64,000 nt of DNA from Mycocentrospora acerina (GCA_022701365.1 JAKUHH010000396.1:1-64000); one strand, 5' to 3'; positions 31,855-44,229 are shown, counted from the stretch's first letter. Notes: generated by a model from the sequence alone, not told the origin. Translations and numbers: made by a program.

Positions 31855-33770
31855 TGGCAGTCGAGTCGCCACATCTAACAGTCCGTCCACCAATCACGCG
31901 TCGGCCAGATACTGCTTGTAGTTGCTTGTGCAGGCAAAGCGGCTCTGTTGCATGTGCATGCTTGTGAATGCTTTGGACGGACATGCACAGGGTAGAATCG
32001 CACACACTCAAGACAAAGGTTTGAAAAACAATGCTTGGCTCGTCGGTCAAGCTTTAGTGTGAAGATCCTACGTTGCTTGTCTACCACGGGAGCCGGAAGC
32101 GCACGGTGTCTCAATCTGCGCCAGCAACTGTGAAACAAAACGTGCAGGATGCCCCACGAGTCGCACCACTATTCCCTACGGCCCCGTGGCTCCGATCGCA
32201 AAGCAAACGGCTACAACGGGACATTTTGATTGTTGGAGATGATGCGCATTGAAATTCATGACACGAGAAGAAGGAAGTGGCGTAGCGTGTTTCCACGCTA
32301 AGCTGAAACAGTGCGAGGGACGGAATCATGAAACATGATTTCAAGGTATTCATTTCTCAGAAAAAAAGCCCTTGGAGCTGACCGCTGAGACACCACTGAG
32401 TAATCTTTTCGTCGCTTGGAGCACCATGTACAATTATCATGCATCTTGCCGCCAGCAACCCCAATCGGCTATTTCATTATTGTTCTTAACCTTATACGAC
32501 CACTCTCCATAAAATACGTAAGCTAGGGAGCCACCAGCTCACTGTGGAGGACTTGATCTCCCCGGTGGATGAGCCTAGATGCTCCTGTCCTAGAGTTCAA
32601 ATCCTGCGCGGCAGTTATACGGCGGATCAAAGACTTCCAGCCATTTGCGCGGCTGAGATGGCTGGGCATATCATGGCTCGCAAATCCTTAGTGGGGCAAG
32701 GTCAGGGAGACAATAAACTACAAGAGTCAGTCGCCAGTTATGCCGTATCCCGGAAAGCCAACCTCATCCAAACACTCACCTCCACGTGCTTGATTGATCT
32801 CGAATTCTCCGAACTCACTCGCGCTGGTTTCACCGCAACGGCCTCTCGGTTAACTCATCAGCGAAGAGCCCCGTGCATCAATTCCTCGGGAAACGGCATA
32901 TCCACGTGCAGAACTATCTTTCTTTTATCTGCCAAATCTAGCTGCTTGACTCTCATGATGGAATTTCCCCTGCATCAGCTGAGTAAGGCATCAAATATGT
33001 CAATACGCGCAGCAATATAGGTAAAAAATAAGGGGTGTGAAAGATGTCCAGGTCAATGTGCTGGACCCAAAAATTAAGGATGCTATGAACCTCCTTCAGG
33101 CCACCAAGAGCACTGCCGATGGCAGCGCCGAAAGAAATGGTAAACAGCAACACAAACACGAGGTCAACAAAGCCTCTACCTAACAAAGAAAGCCGTGCCT
33201 CTCGAAATGGGTAGTATGTGGATAAGCTCAAAGAGGCCGGCTGTGATCACACATGCCCTTGTAGTCATGCCACCTAAGCCCTAGCTGTGCTACTTCTACG
33301 CAGAAATGATCCGTTTCACCCTTAGCGTGGATTTTTCCAATCATTGTGTACGCGTGTCGGGGTTTATTCTAAAAAAAAATGCCTAGCAAGCTAGTAATGA
33401 ACCAAGTAGAGTCAACAAGCAATACATGGATTTTACTTCAGCTAGGCATCGAGGTATCTATAATGACGCCAGAAGTGGGCATTTTCTATATAGATTTGCT
33501 GAGCAGAGGCGTGAGGTGATTCTAAGATCGTCACTTACACTCCATGAGGAACCGCTTTGGAAATCCAAACGACCCAAATTTTAATTCAAAACTTCATCGC
33601 CCCAAATCTCTCGACTCAGGTATTGGAACACAAGTAGGTCCGAAGTACACAAAGCTAATCAAACATTGATCTCAGCTTTAGTGATTTGATGGTAAATTTA
33701 GCCGTTGCCATATGCACCTTGGCCTATCCCTGTGATCGATTCATGACTAATTTTGCGCCTTCGTTAGTTG

Positions 33771-34094
33771 ATGAAGATAGGCGTTTTTGCTGTCTTAGAT
33801 GTACTTTGCGCTCTCATTTCTAGAATTTTTTGTCCTACAACACAAGGGGCCAGTGCGAATAGGTTGATACCTTCTTCCAACATTAGGCTGCCAGAAATTG
33901 AAATCCTTGACGCAACAACAATGAAGAAACAATATGCGGAGACAGTGTTGTTTGATGACCATATGCGACTCAATGACACTGTAGGGACATTCAACCCTAG
34001 CTCATTGTGTGGGAACACTCCGGAGACGCTTATATCTTGGTCTAGATCTATCGCACTTAAGACTGTGATTTCATGTAAACTGGATACCCCTTGA
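33771..34094 (+). CDS. Small hypothetical ORF, strand uncertain
   Basis: A 107-codon frame from ATG 33771. The first ~20 residues (MKIGVFAVLDVLCALISRIF) are hydrophobic enough to suggest a weak signal peptide, and four cysteines are present. The minus strand carries an ATG-started 118-codon frame over almost the same interval (34120-33764), so at most one of the two is real. Neither has a recognised domain. It lies in gene-poor AT-rich DNA about 170 bp from a dispersed repeat. Confidence 0.22.
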   Translation: MKIGVFAVLDVLCALISRIFCPTTQGASANRLIPSSNIRLPEIEILDATTMKKQYAETVLFDDHMRLNDTVGTFNPSSLCGNTPETLISWSRSIALKTVISCKLDTP

Positions 34095-34264
34095 AAGTCC
34101 AATATCTGATTACAAGGCATTGTACGTGTTCATTCCAATTACTCTTTGTATCCATATTGATTCACGCGTCACGACCTGGGAAACGTTCATCGACCCCACT
34201 CAACAATTATGGTCTTGACAGAACTACTAGAGCAGACATAATTCAAATCATGCGTGGGAACAAT

Positions 34265-34375
34265 CAGGAGGAACTTGTTGTATTATTTTGAATGTACAAA
34301 TAGGAGACTACATAGGCACTGGGTGCTCACATGCTCACGCACGTGATAGTACACCAGTGTTGGCTGACACATCAT
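34265..34375 (+). repeat. Dispersed repeat, copy 2
   Basis: Matches 17545-17660 in order and orientation (AACTTGTTGTAT, CATAGGCACTG, TGCTCACATGCTCACG, GTGTTGGCTGACACAT). The minus-strand frame that is open in copy 1 is broken here. Confidence 0.55.
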
Positions 34376-34959
34376 CTTGTCGTATGACTAGGGCAAGTTG
34401 TGTTTGTAGCACGAAAAATTGCATATAACGGTGACGACAAATACCGTAGTGGTGATATAATCCTACCCTTAACTATCAATTCGTCAAGGATGTTGGGGGA
34501 AAGTTTTGTCGTGGGGGTATGAACAACAGTATACAATGGTTGCTAACGAGAGATCTGATATTGGAAGCGGCGAAGGAGACTGATCGATCGGATTTATTAA
34601 GGGCATTTCGATAGACGTCTCAAATACTACATAACAAAAACCATAATGACTACGTTTACTGATAAGGGTACCACCATATGCAACAGTCCGTTTGATATCG
34701 AAATGCTTCAATAGAGGCATATGTTCTCTTTTCATCAGACGAAGATGGGTTGAAAATTCTTCTGTGCAAGCCTTGGCGAGAAATGGCTCAATCGTGTGTG
34801 TGGAATATTGAAGTTATATATATTGATGGAATACCCTATTGACGTGTGACACTAGGGACCGTATTCTACGGTAGTCCGTACAAGCCAAACCTGCCATAGT
34901 GCGTGCACAGACAGACCCACTTCCCGAAAAGCGACAGCATCCATGATAAAGTCACAAAC

Positions 34960-35977
34960 ATGAAGACATCCGTTGCAAGACCATCCAGTCATTTCGGGAA
35001 CATCCTTAAGCCCTCCTTAAACCGATTTCCCAACCCTTTGAGCTCATTAACAATAGCCCAAAGGATGAGCTCAAGCGCACAATCACAGGCAGCGCGACCT
35101 CGGCGGTTCGCGCCGCTGAATGATAAGAAGAAGGCTCATGGTGACAATCGGCCAATTTTGAAAGGCATCGTTTTCGATGTTGATGGGACGTTGTGTAAGT
35201 ACATGAGTGTCGCCGATTTGGTGGTTGATCTCCTCCGCAGTCATTGTGTGCCTGCTTCAAGAATTTTTTTCCTAACTGGCTTGGTTAGGCATGCCTCAAA
35301 CGCACATGTTTGGAGAAATGAGGTAAACGCATCCCAATAGTCAAATCCGAGTCGGGAAATCGATTCTTACAACTGCTAGGGAGGCCTTGAACATCACCAA
35401 AAGCGTAGACATTTTGGACCACGTCTACTCTCTTCCAGCAGCTGAGCAAGAGGCTGCCCAGGAAAAGCTCCGCGCCATCGAACGTAATGCAATGAAGAGT
35501 CAGCAACCACAATCTGGACTTGTTCAACTCATGGACTATCTCGACTCACGAAACATCAAAAAAGGAATCTGCACGCGGAACTTTGACGCACCGGTCAACC
35601 ATCTCCTTGCCAAATTTTTACCATCGTCGAAAATCCATCCCATTGTAACTCGCGAATTCAGACCACCAAAACCTGACCCTGCAGGAATTTTGCATATTGC
35701 CAAGGATTGGAAATACGAAGATGGGGGAAGCGGCTTGATCATGGTCGGCGATTCGATTGATGATATGACGGCCGGGTATCGTGCGGGAGCTGCGACAGTG
35801 TTGCTCGTTAACGAGGTGAACAAGCATCTCGTTGAGCATCAGCATACAGATCTAGTCATCAAGCAGCTCGATGACTTGATTGATATTCTGGAGAACGGGT
35901 TTGAAGGAAGGGTAGAGGCAAGCGTGGAGGGCGTGGAAGCGAAAGGATTGGTACAGGAAGTCACTGAACAGAACTAG
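34960..35977 (+). CDS. HAD-superfamily hydrolase
   Basis: Exons 34960-35194, 35289-35322 (34 nt, 11 residues) and 35380-35977 give 288 aa. HAD motif I is GIVFDVDGTLC (nucleophile Asp73, acid/base Asp75), interrupted by intron 1 within the cysteine codon. The micro-exon supplies MPQTHMFGEM. Motif II is likely ICTRNF, motif III the lysine of RPPKPDPAGIL, and motif IV VGDSIDDMTAGYRAGA. The helical cap lies between motifs I and II. Members are phosphatases for small phosphorylated metabolites; the substrate is not readable. The first ~40 residues (MKTSVARPSSHFGNILK, Arg/Ser-rich, no acids) resemble a mitochondrial targeting sequence; an internal ATG at 35065 could give a cytosolic form. Confidence 0.85.
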
Positions 35978-38900
35978 TTACTATCAACTCGTTGTTAACA
36001 ACTGGCAGATGTATAGTTACACACAGAAATCTGCTTTATACACAGTGACTTCTGGAGTCTAATAAACCTGTTCTTGTATAGCATGCATAATCAGTTCCAG
36101 CCCCTCAGTCGTCAAATGCCTGAAAGGTGGACAAAATTTATGGCGTAACGCTTTAAATTGGATTGCTGGTAGGAAGTCTCATGGAGAAATTATACATGTC
36201 GGCAGAAATAGGTATATCTATATGTGTTGCATTGTATTTGATGTCTTATTTCTCTGAACAGAAATGTTGTTTACCCGAATCTCTGTTACCTCGCTAATTA
36301 GCATCGCAAAAAAAGACCTAATGACACTATAGAGGTATCATTGAAATGCTGTCATGTATGATATGATATGATATCGCGACATGTTTTGAAGTGATCATAA
36401 AGTATGGTACCTGGCTTCAAAAAAGCACGAATTCCGATATCCTTATAACCATGCTATTTCCCAGGACCGGCCAGTGTTACCACAATTCATAGTAGCTTCG
36501 ATAAAGCTATATCAAACATCTCTCATATTCGGTGTGCTGCCTTCAACGTTTGCTATAATTCTACTAGGGCATATTTTCAGTTCAAGTGTCACGCTGGTGT
36601 AGGCCTCAGTAAGTTGTGATGAGCAAGGAAGAAAAAGAGAGGAAGTTGATAATTGTATCACTAAGTGTATCATCCCTCTCACATAGAGTGCAGCTTTATT
36701 TGTGTGCAACTTTTTGCGTACGGCTAGCTAAAGTAACTAATCAGCAGATGGAGTCTTGATGGTCATCACCGTGATCAATATTCCTATATGGTCATTATAC
36801 CAAGTTTTGATGCAATTTAATCAGCAAGAAATATTTGTACTTTTCCACTTGTTTATACAGCGTCACCTTGTACATATGGTCATTTTGAAACAATAGTGAT
36901 GTAATTATACTTCTGCATTCTCATAAGAAAGGAGATAACTCGTTCAGTAAGTCATTCTGTAATTATCTTTGCGACACTACTTCTGTTGAAGTTTGCTTTT
37001 CCTGTAGATCTCCAAGTGTTTGCCACGGTCAATTTCAGGACGTCTTCTCCAGACATTGAATCTCTTTGACATTTTACAAGGAGCTGGCGTAGGGTTGATG
37101 TTCCTATTAAAGATCCTAAGCTATGATTTCGTGTTGCAATTCGCCTGGTGAATATTGATTCTACTGTTGAGGCCCTTCGTGAAATCTAATGTGTACAGTT
37201 TGGCACTCGACTGAAAGCCTGTACAGCCCAATCAAAAGTACGTTATCAAGTACATACCGGAAAGGGCATATCATTTTTTGATTCTGCAATTGAAATCACT
37301 TATGACTCAGCTGTTGAACCTGCATGACTTGCAGATGTTCTAAAATTTACAAGTCGCTCAGTCCATGCTAGGGCCAACGTCAATCTGGGCGTTAAGAGAT
37401 ATCTGTGACATAATGCCCGCTCTGTTAACTCGTCCTTTTCAAAAAAAAATTGCTCCAAAGACTACAAATAGCATATTCAAATTCACTTTTGTAGATGGTG
37501 AGGCTCTGGACTACAAGTCCGTGAGTGACGGCTTGAAAGACAAGGTTGAGAACCAGTACCCAACAAGCTCTCGTAGGATCAAACATAAAGACCAAAGACT
37601 CCAGTCCTCCTCTACAAGACTTGTTGGCCCCTAATTTTGACCAGCCTTGTGTGAACCTCTCCTTGACCTTCCCATTCTGGGACCTGTGAAAGTCCTCAGG
37701 AACTTCAGGAGCAATAACGAATTAAAATTGCTTCCCAAATGACCCAAGTTTGATATCCATATAGTCAATCGGTTTGGTGCTCATGGTGTACTCGTGATGA
37801 TTTTCAGTGGAGAAGATGGTATTAGCTTGGCCTGCCAAAGCAACAAAGGCAAAAGCATGACCTTATTTCTACTAGTATTTTCAGTTGGGTGCATTCTTGT
37901 TACCTTGATCGGTGACGCTAGTTCGGTATTACCTGATCGAGGTATTGAGTTCTCTATAGGCGGCTTTTCAGGTCTCTGGCTGCACCCACTGCACCAGGAC
38001 AAGGCCGGATCTAAGAGTCTCGAGGAACCTGTCAATCAAAATGGGGATCCGTACAGTCTTAACCGATACAACTTTGTTAAATGTTGCATCGTAAAGCCAG
38101 CGATTGCGATTACCTGACAAGTGCAAAGAAAGCACGGGGCAACTAGCGCTTTAGCGTCAGTTTTCGTACCTGTTATTGTACCGATAAGCAGCAACCGTAT
38201 TGTTAAAGGCATGTTAGCCCGAAGGCATCTTAGTCCATGGGTCTATCAGCATAGCATCGAGAGATTGAATGAATTTGCGAATGAAAGCTCGCTAGGCTGT
38301 GCGGGCTTTGACTTGCCTAAATACTATGTGCCGTATATTTCGCGGAACGCCGCGGAAGAGTGGGATCCGTTTGCCAGATGTGGAACACAGTCGTCGAGGT
38401 AAACAAGAGCACGTTGCGCGCGTTTTGATTGTTTTGCTTTGTGTTTGCTCCGAGAGATGCCATGGCGGCACCATATGAACCATTCTGCAAGCGAAGTGAT
38501 AAACTCGAGTACTGAAATTGAGGTGTGCATGGACGCCACGACAGCTTGTACCTGAATAAAGGAATACTACGCCTTCGCAACTACAGGGTTTGATTTCAGC
38601 AACCAGCAATCGGGCATTTAACGGCTGAAGACGAGCCGTCATTTCCTTCATGCCGCGACGGTTCTGATGCTAAATTTCTGATTCGCCGCCGCCTCATCGA
38701 CGCCGCTTCCGAGCTTCCCTATTCGGCTAATGCACCGTCCAATCCTGCAGCTTATCTGTAAACAAGCATTGACCATCGGACTCGGCCATGCTTGATTGTG
38801 CCACACTACTCTGCGGTTTTTACTATTGGATACGAGGGGAGTGGGAAAACCCCTCGCATCGAGAGGTGGGATTGCGTGTCTGGAAGCTCTGTTTTTGAGG

Positions 38901-39394
38901 CGCAGTTGCAGGCGAGGTGGGCGCAACATGGAGCAGAGTCGATGGAGTTGGGCCTCAAAAAGCTTGTTGGAAGCAGAGGACCTTGATGTCTGAGCTTAAT
39001 CCTGGGCGCGGCAAGGCTTGTCTTGCTGTGTCGCGATGGCTAGCATGTTTTCCCATGATACTCGGTCTTACTCAATTCCATGTTTGGGCGCTCTCCAACT
39101 TGCTAACGCCCCTAGATGCAATGGTCGAATGAGGACTGAGACTGAGCATTCCAAGCCGGTTACCTAGCAGGAGAACGGTTGGTCCTACGGGCGCATCGCA
39201 ATACGTCCTGCCTAATCCGGCATCGCATGTCATTGACTTCCGCCGTTCGATACAGGGAAGCAGTACAGATAGCAAAGACATGTATCCGGGGGGGTTACGC
39301 ACAGGTAACTACACATGGCGGTGACGTTGACTTCTGCAGATAGTATTTCAAGGCTCTCGTCCCCAGGCTATCGTCTCTGGATCTTCAAGTCACC
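35978..39394. other. Gene-poor 3.4 kb region with decayed coding traces
   Basis: AT-rich from 36.0 to 37.2 kb. Between about 37.3 and 38.4 kb short open stretches in shifting frames (for example VDGEALDYKSVSDGLKDKVE) look like fragments of an old coding sequence; no family is recognised. A GATATGATATGATATC tract lies near 36360. From about 38.4 kb composition becomes GC-richer, leading into the carboxypeptidase promoter. Confidence 0.35.
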
Positions 39395-41215
39395 ATGATG
39401 TTGCTCTCCCTTCTCACTCTTGGCGGTCTTGCTGCCAGTGCTTCTGCACGAAGCCTTCAAGCTGTTGGAAAGAGGACGGCTGATTTCCCTCGGCCACGAG
39501 TCGGCGTTCCGGGCCGTACAATTCAGAACGAGAAGCGCCAGAAGACGTCTATCATCACAACTGATGCCTCAAAAAGTACATCTCTCTTGTTACCCCTGTG
39601 CAGCTTGACATTAGCTACCGTCGGTGTATCTTGTAGTTTTGCAGATCACCTCGAGGATAATCTGTTTGCTTCTCTTTTATCATCATAAAAAACGGTCCGA
39701 TATGATAGCGGCATTGTCAACTTCAGTTCGCACGCGACAGTCGCTGACGTAAACACAGGCTTCATTGTCAATGGCACCGCCGGCGCAATTCCCGATGTCC
39801 ACTTTGATATCGGCGAGTCATACGCTGGTCTCCTGCCTATCAGTGACAAGGCGAACGAGACTTCTGAGCTGTACTTTTGGTTCTTTCCTTCTGAGAATGA
39901 GGATGCCTGTGATGAGATCACTATCTGGTTGAATGGCGGACCCGGTTGCTCTTCCCTTGAAGGCTTTCTCCAAGAGAACGGCCCCATATCATGGCAATAC
40001 GGCAGTGGTCCTAACCCAGTCCAAAACCCGTGGTCGTGGAACAATCTCACCAACATGGTTTGGGTCGAGCAGCCCGTGGGCACAGGATTCACACAAGGAA
40101 ACGCCACCGCGACGAGCCAAGAGGAGGTAGCGGAGCAGTTCTTGGGCTTCTTTAAGAACTTTGTTGATACTTTTGGTCTGAACAATCGCAAGGTTTACGT
40201 CACCGGTGAGTCGTACGCCGGACGATATGTGCCATATATCGCAGATGCCATGTTGAACAAGAACAACACGGAGTACTATGACGTCAAGGGAATCTTGATC
40301 TACGACCCCAGTGTGGCTGAGGATTCGCTCCTCGAGGACATTCCTGCTGTTGCATTTGTTGACAAATGGGCCGGTCTCTTCAATTTCAACGAGTCGTTCA
40401 CAGAGGATATTCACAGGCGTGCCGACGAGTGCGGCTACACGGAGTACCTGGACACATACCTTACTTTCCCACCGTCGGGCAAATTCCCCGAGCCCAAAAA
40501 CAACACATCGGTCCCCGGCTGCTCGCTTTGGAACGATATCTACAACGCAGTCTTTTACACAAATCCTTGCTTTGATGTCTACGCCGTGGCCACGACATGT
40601 CCCTTGCTCTGGGACCCACTGGGTTTCCCTGGTTCCTTTGATTACGTTGTAGCAGGCACCGAGATCTACTTCAACCGTACTGCAGTGCAGAAAGCCATCA
40701 ATGCGCCCATCCAACCGTGGGCCGAATGTTCCGGCGGCGTTCTCGACACCGACACGTCTCCGCAGTCGAGCTGGGAAGTTATCCCCCGCATCATCGACGC
40801 CCTGGACCGCACTATTATTGTGCACGGCGAACTCGACTTTGTCCTCCTTTTCAACGGCACGCTTCTGACCATCCAAAACATGACCTGGGGCGGCCAACAG
40901 GGTTTCCAGACCGCGCCTTCGGACAAGTTCTACGTCCCTTACCACGATGATCTTAGCTTGACAAGCTTGAGTGCAAAGGGGGAGATGGGTATCACGCACA
41001 CGGAGCGCAAGTTGACGTGGGTGCAGCAGGCATTGAGTGGACACATGGTGCCGCAGTACCAGCCTAGCAGTGCGTACAGGCAGTTGGAATTCTTGCTTGG
41101 CCGAATTGAGAGCCTGACCAGCACGGTGCCGTTTACGACGCTAGGAGGGAAGAATGGCACGACTGTAAAGAGGGATTTGGGAGTTATGCGGGATGGATTG
41201 AAGAAGTGGTACTAG
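39395..41215 (+). CDS. Secreted serine carboxypeptidase (peptidase S10)
   Basis: Exons 39395-39575 and 39759-41215 give 545 aa. Signal peptide MMLLSLLTLGGLAASASA is followed by a basic propeptide. The intron is 183 nt; the acceptor at 39757-39758 was chosen because it alone restores frame and the family block KSFIVNGTAGAIPDVHFDIGESYAG-like start (split here: KSFIVNGTAG, then DIGESYAGLLPIS). Other S10 signatures: WLNGGPGCSSLEG (oxyanion region), VTGESYAGRYVPYI with catalytic Ser212, HGELDFVLLFNGT with the catalytic Asp region (about 420), and GHMVPQYQP with catalytic His (about 489). It removes C-terminal residues from peptides, outside the cell or in the vacuole. Many NxT/S sites suit secretion. 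Nearby genes suggest no pathway. Confidence 0.92.
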
Positions 41216-41946
41216 ATTTGCCGACAATAAGGATTACGATATAAATGTGTATCAAATGAATTTTGAATTAGTTACGGATTAGGATGGTTGGTTCACTGGC
41301 CAGCAAAATACTTTTTTTTGCGTAATTGGCTACCAACAAAGACACCATGTAATGCAGACTCTATTCCCCATATCAGCTAGCTTCTCAACCTCAATCCCGT
41401 CACATGCGCAAAACGATGATGCCCATCTCTCAATCCAAGCAAGACGAAAAAGTACAAAAGGATACAAGAGAGAAATTTGGGCATCTGGAACTGTTCATAT
41501 TCACGCCTAATATCCTCTGTAGAAAAAAAAGATCGCTAGAAAGCCTTCCTTCCCCTCCGAGTCTAATCTGATGCAGAGATACGCGTCCCGTAAGCCAAGA
41601 AAAATTCTTGTGTGGGTGATTCTAAGTTTCTAGTTGAAAGAATTGCATCTTGTCCGTGCAAGAGCGCTGGTGGGAATCTTTTACCAGGCGCCAAAATATA
41701 CTCCAAAACGCCGTTCTTAAGTATGCAATGCTATAACGATTTTTCCAGGGTTATTCGCAGGTCGTATATGACATCAAGCCGTACCGTACCGTGCCGCGGC
41801 ATCAAGGGTGAAACCGCACCGTGTAGACCGCGGAAACTGCGGTGTGTGAAGAATGAATCCTTGGAATCAAGCCAGATCGAGCACATCAGCTCAAGCACCT
41901 AGTCGCCGAGTGCTCAAAAGGTTGAAGCTGTAAACAACTAGTCCTC
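41216..41946. other. Convergent 3' intergenic region
   Basis: 3' flanks of the carboxypeptidase and glycosyltransferase genes. No gene is seen. A CCGTACCGTACCGTGCCG tract lies near 41780-41800. Confidence 0.45.
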
Positions 41947-43262
41947 CTAAAACCCTTCGTCTTTCTGGTTCTTTCCCTTATCAGCCTTGATTTTTTCCTT
42001 TTCTTCCTCGGTCAGCTCAATCATCTCTGCGCCCTCTAACCTATACCCTTTTGCATCCACAATATGCTGGCTTGCCTGACTCAAATAATGCTGATGTAGC
42101 CGCGGCAAAAAGTACTGCATGACAGAGTCTGCGAGATTCTTTGCCACAAGCCCTTTGTCAACCCAGAAATGGCGCACAAAGACGCCCTTGCAGCCACCGC
42201 GGTTCGCAGCCTCAGGGGCGCCGTTTGCTTCGACGCATGGCAGGACACGAATGTCGTCTGGCCGGTCGTAGTCGTAACGGAGGTAGTTTCCGAATGCGGC
42301 TTGCTCGTGCGCCCAGTCAAGTTTCCAACGCGCGCAACCGGGGTACTTCTTCTCAGAAGGGCATTCGGCCCAGGCCTTGTACATTTCCTGCGTGCGTTTG
42401 CTCTGTCGCGCAATAACGAACCCCGTGTTGAGGTAACGGTTGCCCTTGGAGTCGTAGTTTTGCGGTTCATTGGGGTCGATGCTCATCATGGCAAGCGTGT
42501 CATCGGTCATGTTCCAGTAGTTAAGCAGCCACTCGAGGGGGAGGTGGGGATAGTGGAACATGACGTCCGAGTCCATGAAGACAATGTATTCGTGTGTTTT
42601 GAGCGCCTCCTTCATCATGGGGACTTTGACCCACGTGCCCCAGCGGTCGGCGTAATCAGGCGCGCGGATGAATTTGTAATCGTAACCGTGGATCTGGGCT
42701 GTCTATTGTCAGCAAAGGGAGTGCCAGTAGAAAGCAGGTGTGTGGTCGTACCAAACATGTAGTGGCTGAGCATGCCCGCAGACAAGGGCCGCATGCCCTT
42801 CCACTTGAGCTCATCGTTCATGAGCTGGCCGTCGCCCGTCAGCGGCCTGCTGTCAATGTCGAGGATGAGGACCTTCTTGCCCAGCTTCTCCTTGTAGCGA
42901 GGCTCGCTGGACAGGCGGTAGACGTCGCCGTCCTCGTCGGTGAAGTTGGCGGCGTTGATAGGGTGGAGTACGGGGCCGTAGAGGGCTTTGATGATGGTCT
43001 CGATGGATATGTCGGCCTCGGTGAGCGTGGCATTGGGCGTCGACGAATATCTGCGCGCCAGTCAGCAGGCGGGCCATGGCAGGCGTGGAGCGGCGCGTAC
43101 GCACGGCTGGGGCTTGAAGGTGGTGTCGAGGTAGCTGGATGGAGAGCTGTAGTAAACAAAGGCAATCGCCATGGGCACAAGCGCAATGAGCAGCACACGC
43201 CGCCACCGCCCTTGCGGCCCCATGTTTGCGAGCGACTGGTACGACGAGTGGACAATGGACAT
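41947..43262 (-). CDS. GT34-like Golgi glycosyltransferase (GMA12/MNN10 family)
   Basis: Three minus-strand exons, 43262-43105, 43050-42752 and 42698-41947, give 402 aa. A short cytoplasmic N-terminus, one signal-anchor (VLLIALVPMAIAFVYYSS, about residues 23-40) and a luminal domain make a type II membrane protein. KKVLILDIDS opens the nucleotide-sugar fold; the metal-binding DxD is in EYIVFMDSDVMFHYP (Asp195/Asp197); LNTGFVIARQS and WAHEQAAFGNYL follow, all as in the galactosyl/mannosyl-transferase GMA12/MNN10 family. The tail is Lys/Glu-rich. It probably extends N-linked or cell-wall glycans in the Golgi; donor and linkage cannot be told. Phase is consistent at both introns. ATG 43262 was chosen because the open frame upstream is Pro/Cys-rich and repeat-derived. 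Confidence 0.82.
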
Positions 43263-44229
43263 GCTGGCCGTTTGGCGCTGAGAGGCAAGACGAGGGGTAG
43301 CTGGGGAGGGTGGGCAGAGTGGGCAGAGTGGGCAGGGTGGGCAGAGAGGTGGTCGCGCGGGATGGCTGCTATGCGAGAGGAGGCCAGGGTGTGTGGAGCA
43401 TGAGGCGCCGGGCACAGAGCATGGGGCGACGGCAGCAAGAGGGAAACGAGCGTGCAATGGTGTTTCTGGGTGTGAGTTGTGTAATGTGTAATGTATAACG
43501 TGAAATGTAGAATGTCCAATGTCTCCCCAGGGGCCAGGCCAGCAGGGTTCAGCAGACTAGCCCTGCAGCGAGCGTCCAAGCACTACCCAGTAGACACGCT
43601 GCAGACAGACAGACCATTGCCCGTCAGCATCCAACGTTGCCTGTTCCAGCCATGAAACGACGCGCGTACGGCCAGTGGACCATGCACCACCATGCATGGA
43701 AAATGTCGCAGTCACAGGGCTTAGCGCACGTATGGAAATGCCCTGCGCAAGCCTCGCTCGCTGTCCCGCCGCCACACCCCTTGAAATAGCTTTGCGTTTC
43801 GCTGTGGCGCCGCCTCAACCACCCACCTCGCTCCTACGCTTCCCACTCTCGGCAGCCCGGGACGCTGCTGTCGCCGTGGGGAACGGGGCCGACTCGCTCC
43901 ACAACGCTGGATATTTCGTCTGCATGTCAGCCTCCGTCAGCCTTTTTCGTCAATCACTAAATACGGGCATCAACATCTCGAAGCGGCCTTCCAGCTCAGT
44001 ACATTTCGTTGCACCGAAACTCGGACGTGATACAACGACTGTGCAATCTAGTACACAGCACACGCACCGCCATTTGAAATGGATTGCGTCGTGCCAGACT
44101 GCATACGACTAGACCAACGTCCTCCTGACCCCGTTCACTCTCAATACATGGCCTTGTGCTGCTGCGAACCCCCCCAAAAAAAACACTCGCAAAACTCCAC
44201 ACCAACAATGCCAAGAGGCACATGCCGTG
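43263..44229. other. GC-rich intergenic region
   Basis: Promoter of the glycosyltransferase gene and 3' flank of the Zn2Cys6 gene. It holds a 9-bp tandem repeat at 43312-43346 and shorter near-repeats at 43490-43520. No gene is seen. Confidence 0.45.
43312..43346. repeat. Four copies of a 9-bp repeat upstream of the glycosyltransferase
   Basis: GGGCAGAGT is repeated about four times with one change (GGGCAGGGT). It lies 50-85 bp upstream of the minus-strand start codon, so it could be in the 5' leader. Confidence 0.75.

Larger units (their letters stand above)
31563..34959. other. Gene-poor 3.4 kb region
   Basis: The first ~500 bp are the polygalacturonase promoter. The remainder is AT-rich with weak frames on both strands, a tRNA-like B-box (about 32594-32607) without a foldable tRNA, a small ORF candidate at 33771 and a dispersed repeat near 34.3 kb. 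The HAD gene's promoter occupies the end. Confidence 0.4.

Noticed and set aside
32521..32615. tRNA gene suggested by a B-box-like AGAGTTCAAATCCTG
   Set aside because: The T-arm stem has several mismatches and the acceptor ends do not pair, so at best it is a degenerate tRNA-like trace.
32953..33231. Minus-strand hydrophobic frame of 92 codons
   Set aside because: Starts with TTG, has no ATG before the hydrophobic part, and lies in AT-rich DNA; no family likeness.
39576..39758. Carboxypeptidase pseudogene or sequencing frameshift
   Set aside because: A single 183-nt intron with canonical GT-AG ends restores the whole S10 family pattern, so no error or mutation need be assumed.
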